NCBI RefSeq assembly: GCF_014195535.1 | Contig: NZ_JACIBY010000005.1 | Span: 317,845 to 381,844, forward strand | From: Runella defluvii | GTDB lineage: Bacteria > Bacteroidota > Bacteroidia > Cytophagales > Spirosomataceae | Length of the DNA: 64,000 nucleotides | Direction of reading: 5' to 3' | Shown here: in pieces, positions 52,441 through 60,942 of the stretch | Position numbering within the stretch: position 1 is the stretch's first letter | How the letters are laid out: each line of letters starts with the position of its first letter | The notes under the pieces: generated by a model | Told to the model about the DNA's origin: nothing | What the model saw: the letters and a program-made list of their open reading frames with translations, nothing else | Database searches by the model: none | Translations under genes and position numbers: made by a program

Positions 52441-52650
52441 GTTATCAGGCGGGTTGTGAGCAACCCTTAGCACGAGCATTTGCCTTTTGCTTCTTGCCTT
52501 TTGTTCGTTATCAGGCGGGTTGTGAGCAACCCTTAGCACGACGTGAGCCCCCCTTAGCACGAGCATTTGCCTTTTGCTTCTTGCCTTTTGTTTGTCCTTC
52601 GGGCGGGTTGTGAGCAACCCTTGGCACGACATGAGCAACCCTTGGCACAC
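52441..52650. repeat. 66-bp imperfect repeats with TGAG-loop hairpins
   Basis: GTTATCAGGC opens copies at 52441 and 52507, each containing GGGTTG-TGAG-CAACCC (52451-52466, 52517-52532) and a pyrimidine-rich TTGCCTTTTGCTTCTTGCC stretch; a third hairpin is at 52605-52620. Shorter words CAACCCTTGGCAC follow. It separates the DUF1361 and M28 genes, which face each other. Confidence 0.85.
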
Positions 52651-52653
52651 TTA

Positions 52654-54120
52654 TCAGTCCGTCCATTTCCAATCTTTGCCAAGAACCAACTCTTTTTTGA
52701 GCCCTTGCGCCACCATTAAATCGCGGGTTTTGTAGGTATCTAGTTTTTGGGCGGGCAAATCGTTGGCATTGGCCAAAGCATAAAGCAGCATGGCCGAAAA
52801 ACGAACGCCATTGACCATTTCATCGCGATTAATCAAATCAAATTTGTCACAATCAGCGTGATAGCATCCATAGACATTAGCGCCGAGTCGTCCCGCAGGT
52901 GCTCCCGTCGGAATGCCTTCCAACATAAACGGTTGGTGGTCTGAATGGAGTCCTGCACGGCTGCTAACGATGTTTGAGTAGGTATCGTCCACTTTTTTGA
53001 TTTGTTCCCCCACCGCTTGGAAGAACGGAATCAGTTCGTCGCGCCCTCCCACGCTCATTCCAAACACATTGTTGGTCATGTCGAGGTTCATCATAAACTT
53101 GACCTTCTCAAGCTGTTTGGCCTTGGCCAATTCTTTCACCATCTGCCTCGAACCTAGCAAGCCTTGCTCTTCCCCCATAAACAACACGAAATCAATCGTC
53201 CGTTTAGGCTTGATTTTTAAGGCTTTAAACGTACGAGCAATGTCCATAATCGTAAATGACCCTAGGCCGTTATCGGCTGCGCCCGTTGCCAAATCCCACG
53301 AATCAAGGTGCCCTCCAATCACGATTCGGTCGTCGCTTTTGCCTGGAATCGTGGCAATGACATTCCTTGCTTTTATTTTTTTACTCACGTTGGTCATATC
53401 CACAATGGCATGGAGGTCGTTGTCCACCTTCATCCAACTCCGAATTTCTTCGCCACTTTCACGCGAGATGTTCACGGCAGGAATACCTATCAACGCCCCC
53501 GTCACCGAGGCCGTCCCTGTCAAAAGCACATTCCCTACCACTTGGTTGACGGTGATAATCGCATTTGCGCCATATTTGATGGCCAAGGCCGTTTTTTCGG
53601 AACGGTGCAAATTCTTTTGCCCTGCTTTTCCGTTGACCAATCCAATATTTACTAGCGCTACTTTGCCTTTGATAATGTCTTTGACCGCTTCAAAATCTTC
53701 TTCCAAGCCATTTCCCACGTCCACTATTGCCCCGCTAACTTTGGCACGAACGGGCGAATGCGCCAACGCCACCACGGGCACTGTCCTGAAATTATCACTT
53801 TTGTTGGGCACTACGTCCAACGTCACGGTGTCACGCATCCACGATTCTACCTCAAACGATTGGAACTTAACATCTGTGTAGCCGTATTTTTTGAGAAGAT
53901 TAAACGCATACTGTTCTGCCTTGGCTCCGTTTGGACTTCCCGTCAGACGATGTCCGATGGTCGAAGTAGCATCGCCGAGGGTTTCGTACGCTTGGCTATT
54001 TTTCAGGGTTTCGTTGTTAATTTTTTGAAAAGCCGAGACAAATTCGCTGTTGTCTCGAAATGCAACAATTACGCAAAAACTCGCACTGACCAAAAAGGAA
54101 GGAAAAAGGTGGCGATACAT
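52654..54120 (-). CDS. Exported M28-family zinc aminopeptidase
   Basis: 488 residues. A short N-terminal hydrophobic signal (LFPSFLVSASFCVIVAF), a protease-associated-type domain (about 120-245), and the M28 catalytic domain: GGHLDSWDLATGAADNG (His271, Asp273, Asp283), MGEEQGLLGS (Glu317/Glu318). Removes N-terminal amino acids from peptides, probably in the periplasm or at the surface. Some relatives are glutamate carboxypeptidase-like. Single gene. Confidence 0.92.
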   Translation of the reverse strand: MYRHLFPSFLVSASFCVIVAFRDNSEFVSAFQKINNETLKNSQAYETLGDATSTIGHRLTGSPNGAKAEQYAFNLLKKYGYTDVKFQSFEVESWMRDTVTLDVVPNKSDNFRTVPVVALAHSPVRAKVSGAIVDVGNGLEEDFEAVKDIIKGKVALVNIGLVNGKAGQKNLHRSEKTALAIKYGANAIITVNQVVGNVLLTGTASVTGALIGIPAVNISRESGEEIRSWMKVDNDLHAIVDMTNVSKKIKARNVIATIPGKSDDRIVIGGHLDSWDLATGAADNGLGSFTIMDIARTFKALKIKPKRTIDFVLFMGEEQGLLGSRQMVKELAKAKQLEKVKFMMNLDMTNNVFGMSVGGRDELIPFFQAVGEQIKKVDDTYSNIVSSRAGLHSDHQPFMLEGIPTGAPAGRLGANVYGCYHADCDKFDLINRDEMVNGVRFSAMLLYALANANDLPAQKLDTYKTRDLMVAQGLKKELVLGKDWKWTD

Positions 54121-54205
54121 GGGGGCTTGTATAGTTTTACAACTTTAAAGAATACAAAAATAGTAAGTGTTTGGTTTAAAAAGAATCTAAGTATTTATCT
54201 AACGG

Positions 54206-55480
54206 TCAGGGAGATTTCAGCAACGATGTACCAATAGCACACTGCAAACATCCCTTTTTTACACAAAAATGGGTATAGAGTTCGATAATAGCTTGGGAAT
54301 CAAAGGCTGTTTTTGATTCTATCCCCATCTGATGCCACCTATCGGTGAGGTGGTTTGTTTCGGCAGGAAGTTGTTCCAATAATTCGGTTGCTTTGGTCAT
54401 AAAATCTAGATTATCTTTTGCTTCAGCATAAGCTGCTACTAAAGGAACGACCGTATTGACAACAATATTTTCGACTGATGCTTTTCCTAAGGTAGCTACT
54501 TTCGCTGCCGTTGTTTTTTGAAAGTGATAATGTGTCTGCCAATAGTCCGACTGCTTGGCGCGGAGTACCTCCTCCAATTTTTTAACATTTTCACCATGAA
54601 TAAAGAGTGAAAACAGGCTGGGTTGTTGCTGGATAAACGCCGCCAACTGCGCCAGTCGCACCGTGGGAAAATTGGCAGGACGCAAGCGCAAAAACTTCCA
54701 TTCGTGGGCCTGTAGTTGGGTGGACTTTAAACTATATTTTGCCGCCAAAAACGCGTACTCTTTCTGCAAAGACAGTGCGTATTCGTCTGCGGGAATCAAA
54801 AGTCCCGCTTGTCCAAACAACAGGGCTTCTAGTTGAAAAAGGTTATCGCGGTGTTTGTGAAGAATTTTCAGGGGCAATCCCTGCGCCAGCCGAAGCATCG
54901 GTTCGGCATTGACTTTAAAACCGAAGTTTTGGGCTAACAATTGATACGTCGTTTCTTCCCAATCTTGGTGGTTTTGGGTCAACAACTCCAATACGCCCTG
55001 CGCTTTACGCTCAAGACGCTGCGTAGCCGCGCGGTCGAGCATCATGCGTTTTTGCAAGTTCGAAACCGCTCCCAATTGGTTTTCACACGGAATCGTTGCT
55101 TTGCTTCCTATCAGTACGTGATATTTGTGCAACAGTTTGGGAGAGGTAATGTTTTTTAAAGCCAAGGTAGGAACTGCCGTGCCATCGTGCCGACAAATAT
55201 CCGTATCGTTTTCCCAAACTACGTGCAAAACAACGCTCTCGTAGGCACGGTCGGTGGTATGGGCATGTCGGTGCCAGTCTGAGCTTCGCAAGTGCATTTC
55301 GATACTTCCTGCCCATTCGATATTTTCTACAATGACGCGCCCATTGATAAAATCGGGGCCTGCATTGGCGTTTCGTTGTCCAATGGCCAGTACTTGGAGC
55401 GATTCTCCCGCCGTAGTTGTGAGGTGAGCAGCGTCAAAATACTGAAACTGCCACAAGAAGTACAGAAAATCTTCGGACAT
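54206..55480 (-). CDS. DUF2851-family protein
   Basis: 424 residues with the family's opening MSEDFLYFLWQFQYFD, GPDFINGRV, and SIEMHLRSSDWHRHAH, a charged and histidine-rich core reminiscent of nuclease-like folds, though no catalytic assignment is made. No signal peptide. The C-terminus has a CVKKGCLQC cysteine cluster that could bind a metal. The family is nearly confined to Bacteroidota. Divergent from the giant exported protein gene (96 bp). Confidence 0.88.
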   Translation of the reverse strand: MSEDFLYFLWQFQYFDAAHLTTTAGESLQVLAIGQRNANAGPDFINGRVIVENIEWAGSIEMHLRSSDWHRHAHTTDRAYESVVLHVVWENDTDICRHDGTAVPTLALKNITSPKLLHKYHVLIGSKATIPCENQLGAVSNLQKRMMLDRAATQRLERKAQGVLELLTQNHQDWEETTYQLLAQNFGFKVNAEPMLRLAQGLPLKILHKHRDNLFQLEALLFGQAGLLIPADEYALSLQKEYAFLAAKYSLKSTQLQAHEWKFLRLRPANFPTVRLAQLAAFIQQQPSLFSLFIHGENVKKLEEVLRAKQSDYWQTHYHFQKTTAAKVATLGKASVENIVVNTVVPLVAAYAEAKDNLDFMTKATELLEQLPAETNHLTDRWHQMGIESKTAFDSQAIIELYTHFCVKKGCLQCAIGTSLLKSP

Positions 55481-55576
55481 AGCGCTTTATTGAAATAATT
55501 TTGAATTAAATTGAGTTAAATAGGTATATTGATAGTTCTATACCTAGTTTTGGTTTCGACAAATTCCGCAGATACT

Positions 55577-58500
55577 ATGAAACGTTTTACGCCCTACTTC
55601 ATCGTTTTTTTATGGCTTACAGGGTTGGTTCTTCACGCTCAAGTCGTCAAACTTTCTGACGACCCTGCGCAGTTTATAGCCGACGTGCAGAAAATGATGG
55701 CTGCAAGCGGCAACCCTACCTATCTCAAAGCTGCCAAAAACCTCGAAACCCTTTGGCTGGACAGTCGTTTGACGCAAGCGCACCAAAAAAGTATCGTTAC
55801 CCTTACCAAACGCATGGTAGCGAAAGGATATAAACCTACCACACCTCATTTTGAGCAGTTTTTCAACAGTTTTTACGCGGCTTTCAATGGAACACACGCC
55901 AATCCTAACGAAGTAGATGGCTACCTAACCACCACCACCCAAGCCGTAGAAGCATACGATACCAAAGCGACTTTAAAGTATTTTGAGACAGCTCGCAATC
56001 TGTTTGAGAATCGCCTGATTTATACCTCGAATTTCAATCGCCTTTACGCGCTCGAAGGAACGTTTAGTTTCCGTTTTAGTGACGTCAATTCTGAGCTTAT
56101 CAAGACCGTAGAGTCGGCAAAAAACAGTGCAACCAACGATGGTTGGGGAGCCGTAACCGATACTTCAAACGCCGTCACCCTGCTGCCTGCTTACGAGAAA
56201 AAACCTCTACCTGACGTTTCGGGAGCCATTATTGAATTCAAGAACACCAACCTCGTTATGCTCACCGCCAACGACTCGGTGCCTATTCTGCAAACCAGCG
56301 GAAAATTGGCCATTCGCGAAGGAAACTGGGTTGGCATGGGTGGAAAAGTAAGCTGGGAAACAGCAGGCGCACCCGATATCTTTGTCAACCTGAGTGCCTA
56401 TAGCTTTAATGTAGGACTTCCTAAACTCGTGACCGACGACGCCAAACTCCAATACGGCGCCAAGCTCAATGCTCCCGTCGAAGGGGTATTTGAATACGAA
56501 AGCAAACGACGCACCAAAGGCCAACCTTCGCCCTATCCTCGTTTTATTTCGTACCGCAACGACGCCCAAATCAAAGGATTAAGCAAAAATATCATGTACC
56601 AAGGGGGAATTTCGCTGGTGGGTCAAAAAATGACCAGCGCTTCCTTGAGCCAATCCCCCTCAACGGTGATGGTCAATTACAACGGAAAATTGGCGTTCAA
56701 ATCGAGCAGCCGCCACTTCGACATCACCGATTCCTTGATTACCTCCCCCATCGCTACCTTCACTAGCTACATGGGCACTGATTCGCTGCATCACCCTGGC
56801 GTTCAGCTTTCGTACAGCGAAGCCACGGGGACAGTCAAAACGCAACCCGCTTCGGTCAAATCAGGCTTTCACTATACACCTTATTCCGATTCGTACCACA
56901 AAATGTACATCGACGCAGAAATGCTTCGCTGGAATTTCCCCAAAAATCAAATTGAGTTTTTGCGTATTTCGGGAAAAAACGTCGTTCCCATTTCGTTCGA
57001 GTCGTTTAGCTATTTCAAACCCGAACGCTTCCGTGCCATGAACGAGCAGTCGGGTTTTCACCCGCTGCAAATGGCGTCAAACTACGTTACCAAACAAAAA
57101 GTAACCAGCTTTGCCCCCGAAGAAGTTGCCCAGTTTTTCAAACGCGACATGAACGCCGTACGCTCAGCTTTTATGCAACTATACTACGACGGCTTTCTGT
57201 CTATCGACCCTAAAAATGGTCTTTTCCGCTTTACCAATAAAGGAGCTTTGTACGTGATGGCTAACAACAAACAAGCCGATTTTGATAACTTCAAAGTCTC
57301 GTCGTTGTACCCTGCCAACAACGACATCGCCAACGCTAGCATCGACCTCAAAGACAATGTATTGACCATTAGGGGTGTTGAAAAATTCACCATTAGTGAC
57401 TCGCTCAAAATCGTCGCTTCGCCTTCGGACAAAGAAATCAAGGTGCTCAAAAACCGCGATTTTCGCATGAATGGTTTGTTGGTTTCGGCCAACTTCCGCT
57501 TCAATGGCCGCGATTTGATGTTTAATTACGACAAGTTTTTTGTTGATTTGAACAAAATTGACAACATCACGTTCGTGCCAAAATCAGCCTACGACAAAGG
57601 AAGCAATACCGAAGTGGGTGGTGATATTGTGTATGAAAAATCAGGACGGATTTATCTAAATGACCCTAGTAATAAATCGGGGGGACGTAAAAACTCCATT
57701 TTTCCGCGCTTGCACGTCCCCGAAGGGATGACGGTTTATTTTGATCAACCTGACCGTGGAAATTTCAAATACGACCGCAAAGTTTTCTTTAAAATTCCGT
57801 CGCTCGACTACGATAGCCTTGGTCTTCAAGACATTGTATTTATCGGAACGTTCAACTCCAACGGTATTTTCCCTACCTTCCAAGCCGAACTCCGCTCCAT
57901 GCCCGACAACTCGCTGGGTTTCAATTACATTCCACCCGTCACGGGCTATAAAGTGTATGGCACCAATACCGTCGTGAAGTTTACCAAAGAACTTGTGATG
58001 GACAAACAAGGGTTACGTTCGCAAGGCGAAATTACCCACTTGAGCGCGCGTATTCCTACCGAGAGCCTGTTGTTTATGTCAGATTCGTTGATTGCCAACG
58101 GCGCGCAGGCCGAAGTCAAAGAGGCAACCATTGGTAAGGCGTATTTCCCTAAGGTGGATTTGAGAAATTTCACCCTACGCTGGACGCCAAAAGCCGACAG
58201 TATGTCGCTGACAACCAAGGGAAATACCTTTAATTTTTACAACGGAACCACCAAGCTTGACGGGCGGATTGTGCTTCGTTCGACGGGTTTGTACGGAAAA
58301 GGGCTACTTCGCCGCGACGACTCAGAGCTTACTTCTCAGGACATCAAGTTTAATAAAGAAGGTTTTTTTGCGGGCGAATCGCAGTACAAAATTATCTCGG
58401 CTACCAATGCCACCCGCCCCGTTTTGTTAGGCTCTAATGTGGACGTGGACTTTAACCTTGTAAAGGGATTGGTCGGTATTTCAACCAGTAAAAATACGCT

Positions 58501-60550
58501 GGAAAACCCGCTTATGGAGTTCCCATTTGCCTCATATCAAACCTCTATCAACCGCGCTCAGTGGAACATCAACGCCAAAACCATTGCCATGAAAGGCGAT
58601 GTGGCCACTTCCACCTTTACCTCCACTGCTCCCGAACAAGCAGGGTTGACGTTTAACGGTTCTTCGGCCTTGTACGAAATCGAAAAAATGACCCTCAACA
58701 TTGGCGGTGTTCCATTTATCAAATCTGCTGATGCGAAGGTATTGCCCGATAAAGGACTTGTGGTGATTCACCGCAACGGCGAAATGACACCTTTCAAAAA
58801 TGCGCGCTTGGTCCTTGATACCCTCAACGAATACCACCGACTCAAAAACGGTAACATCAAGATTGAATCACGCACGAAGTTTACGGGCGACGCCACTTAC
58901 CTTTATACTACCGTCTCAAACGACACCATTCCTGTCAAAATGGGGAACTTTAGTCTGCGCCAAGGCGTAGCAGCGTCGTCGGGTAGCAACCGCACTGCGC
59001 CTTCCAAAGAAAAGACTTCTTACACCGTGGCCAAGGCCGAAATTGTGGAGCTCGACAACTTTGTGGCCGCTCCTCGCCTGCAATACAAAGGCGCTATGAC
59101 CATGCTCGCCCCCGAACCGAACTTACAATTTGATGGGTATGTCAAGCCTATTCTCAAAAAACGCCCCGATTTGGTCGCATCTTGGATTCCGTTTAAAGAA
59201 ACCCCGACCAAAGACGTAGCCCTCAAAGTGACACCTGCCCTCAAAAACGAAGCAGACATGCCTATTTCGGTTGGGTTGCATTATCGGGCAGGTACTGATG
59301 GATTGTACCCAACGTTTTTATCGGGCAAAGAAGCGCGTAACGACCAGATTATCTTTGAAGCCTACGGGCTTTTACGCTTTGATGATAAACTAAAAGCGTT
59401 TCGTGTGACGCCCGAAACCAAAACCGCCGATGAGCTAGTCGATGAAGAAAATGCTTATACTTTCAACGACACGAAAGGCACTATTTCGTATTCGGGTAAA
59501 ATCAGCCTCATCAACGACCGCAGCACCAAAGAAGCCGAACAGCTCTTTATGATTTCGGGGGGAGTGCAGGCCAATATCGACAGCAGTACGTATCGTTTCA
59601 ATACCCTCATGTCGCTCAACTTCCCTGCAAACCGTGAGATTATTACCAAAGCGGCAGAAAACCTTGTTCAAACCAACTTAGACGAACAAAACAGCGACCC
59701 CGCCGAACCGAGTATCGAGCGGTTGGGTAATAAATTGGCCGCACTCATTGGTCGCAAAGCCACCGACGGCTACATCAGTCGCAGTGCTGCTGCGTACAAG
59801 CCGCTGTTTGATGCTTCGCCTAAATTCAACAGTACACTCGTTTTATCGAACGTCAATCTTCGCTGGTCGGCGCCTCAAAATGCGTTTTATAGTGTGGGTA
59901 AAATTGGGGTCTCCAACCTTGGCAATACCGACATCAACGCCGAGCTAGAAGGTATGGTGGAAATTCGTAAAAATGCCCGTGGCGACGAAGTGAGCATCTA
60001 CATCGAAGCATCCGAAGATGTGTGGTATTATTTTGATTGGCAACAAGACAAACTTGCCGTTGTGTCGTCGGTGCAGGAAATTAATGATTTGATTTCGGTT
60101 AAATCAAAAGATAAAAAAGACGGTTCTATTCTGCCAATTGGCTTTGAAGAACGTGACTTGTTTGTGGATCGTTTTACGGCGTACTACCGTCCGAAAGTGA
60201 AAAAACCGTTGGCCAAAGATACCAAAACCCCTGCAAAAGGTGCTCCTGCGAAAACCACTGCGCCATCGACTGCGTCAAAATCAACGCCTGCTGCTACTCA
60301 AAAAGCAACGACGACGACGCCTGCCGAAGAGCCTGAGGAGGAGGAAGTAAAAGTGGCAGATAAGACTACCAAACCTACCACCAAAGACACTAAAGCAACA
60401 ACGGATCCGAAAGCAAAAGATACCAAAACGGCAGCAAAAACGACAGCTACTGACCCTAAAGCAAAACCTGGTGCTAAAGTAGCGCAAACGCCACCTGCCA
60501 AAACCCCAACGAAAAAGAAAGAGAAGGAAGAAGAGAAAGAAGGGTTCTAA
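55577..60550 (+). CDS. Giant exported protein of unknown function (1657 aa)
   Basis: Start at the ATG at 55577, which gives a signal peptide (FTPYFIVFLWLTGLVLHAQ); the longer frame adds 16 residues. After a helical first part (about 20-150) the mature chain is largely beta-rich with few aromatic-rich barrel strands, and has no membrane helix. Residues about 511-555 (FAPEEVAQFF...FRFTNKGALYV) look like a winged helix, odd in an exported protein. The last 120 residues (from about 1540) are low-complexity Lys/Thr/Ala/Pro with an acidic EEPEEEEVKVAD patch, like a linker or surface tail. No family recognised with confidence. Stands alone after DUF2851. Confidence 0.85.
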   Translation: MKRFTPYFIVFLWLTGLVLHAQVVKLSDDPAQFIADVQKMMAASGNPTYLKAAKNLETLWLDSRLTQAHQKSIVTLTKRMVAKGYKPTTPHFEQFFNSFYAAFNGTHANPNEVDGYLTTTTQAVEAYDTKATLKYFETARNLFENRLIYTSNFNRLYALEGTFSFRFSDVNSELIKTVESAKNSATNDGWGAVTDTSNAVTLLPAYEKKPLPDVSGAIIEFKNTNLVMLTANDSVPILQTSGKLAIREGNWVGMGGKVSWETAGAPDIFVNLSAYSFNVGLPKLVTDDAKLQYGAKLNAPVEGVFEYESKRRTKGQPSPYPRFISYRNDAQIKGLSKNIMYQGGISLVGQKMTSASLSQSPSTVMVNYNGKLAFKSSSRHFDITDSLITSPIATFTSYMGTDSLHHPGVQLSYSEATGTVKTQPASVKSGFHYTPYSDSYHKMYIDAEMLRWNFPKNQIEFLRISGKNVVPISFESFSYFKPERFRAMNEQSGFHPLQMASNYVTKQKVTSFAPEEVAQFFKRDMNAVRSAFMQLYYDGFLSIDPKNGLFRFTNKGALYVMANNKQADFDNFKVSSLYPANNDIANASIDLKDNVLTIRGVEKFTISDSLKIVASPSDKEIKVLKNRDFRMNGLLVSANFRFNGRDLMFNYDKFFVDLNKIDNITFVPKSAYDKGSNTEVGGDIVYEKSGRIYLNDPSNKSGGRKNSIFPRLHVPEGMTVYFDQPDRGNFKYDRKVFFKIPSLDYDSLGLQDIVFIGTFNSNGIFPTFQAELRSMPDNSLGFNYIPPVTGYKVYGTNTVVKFTKELVMDKQGLRSQGEITHLSARIPTESLLFMSDSLIANGAQAEVKEATIGKAYFPKVDLRNFTLRWTPKADSMSLTTKGNTFNFYNGTTKLDGRIVLRSTGLYGKGLLRRDDSELTSQDIKFNKEGFFAGESQYKIISATNATRPVLLGSNVDVDFNLVKGLVGISTSKNTLENPLMEFPFASYQTSINRAQWNINAKTIAMKGDVATSTFTSTAPEQAGLTFNGSSALYEIEKMTLNIGGVPFIKSADAKVLPDKGLVVIHRNGEMTPFKNARLVLDTLNEYHRLKNGNIKIESRTKFTGDATYLYTTVSNDTIPVKMGNFSLRQGVAASSGSNRTAPSKEKTSYTVAKAEIVELDNFVAAPRLQYKGAMTMLAPEPNLQFDGYVKPILKKRPDLVASWIPFKETPTKDVALKVTPALKNEADMPISVGLHYRAGTDGLYPTFLSGKEARNDQIIFEAYGLLRFDDKLKAFRVTPETKTADELVDEENAYTFNDTKGTISYSGKISLINDRSTKEAEQLFMISGGVQANIDSSTYRFNTLMSLNFPANREIITKAAENLVQTNLDEQNSDPAEPSIERLGNKLAALIGRKATDGYISRSAAAYKPLFDASPKFNSTLVLSNVNLRWSAPQNAFYSVGKIGVSNLGNTDINAELEGMVEIRKNARGDEVSIYIEASEDVWYYFDWQQDKLAVVSSVQEINDLISVKSKDKKDGSILPIGFEERDLFVDRFTAYYRPKVKKPLAKDTKTPAKGAPAKTTAPSTASKSTPAATQKATTTTPAEEPEEEEVKVADKTTKPTTKDTKATTDPKAKDTKTAAKTTATDPKAKPGAKVAQTPPAKTPTKKKEKEEEKEGF

Positions 60551-60557
60551 ACAATCT

Positions 60558-60624
60558 CGCCCCGAGGTTAGTTCGGGGCGAAACAAACGCAAAACCTTCC
60601 AAGTTTTGAAAACTTGGAAGGTTT
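60558..60624 (+). terminator. Two hairpins after the giant gene
   Basis: CGCCCCGA/TCGGGGCG (60558-60565 with 60573-60580) and a long A/T stem AAACCTTCCAAGTTTT with its complement (60592-60624) followed by a T-run. The second looks like a good intrinsic terminator for the plus strand. Confidence 0.7.
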
Positions 60625-60942
60625 ATTTTTTCCAGGGCTACAAAGGTTTCGCCTCTCCGAGGCTGTTTTAAGTAATAAAGCAAAAGTTTTAGAGTAGTTC
60701 AAAGCCGCCTCGGTAGAGGCACAACATTTGTAGTAGCAGCAGGAGTTTTTTTTAATTTTTGCTTCGGTGAAGCATAACAAAGCATCTAGTTATGCTTCCG
60801 CACAGGCGGCCCTGTCCGAAGCAAAAGGGTTTCATGGATGCCCCCTCTACTACTACAAAGGTTGCGCTTCCGCACAGGCGGCCCTGTCCGAAGCAATATA
60901 AACTACTAACACACTAAAACTTTTGCCCAACTACTTAAAAAA
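60625..60942. repeat. Repeat-filled gap before rnr
   Basis: About 320 bp, no gene. Contains GCCTC-TCC-GAGGC (about 60651), GCTTC-GGT-GAAGC (about 60760), and two identical 29-bp copies (60794-60822 and 60866-60894) that fold as GCTTC...ACAGG-CGG-CCTGT...GAAGC. Separates two genes facing each other. Confidence 0.8.

Noticed and set aside
52381-52650. Reading frame through the 66-bp repeats
   Set aside because: Encodes only repeated words from the repeat field (KARSKRQMLVLR-type), so not a gene.
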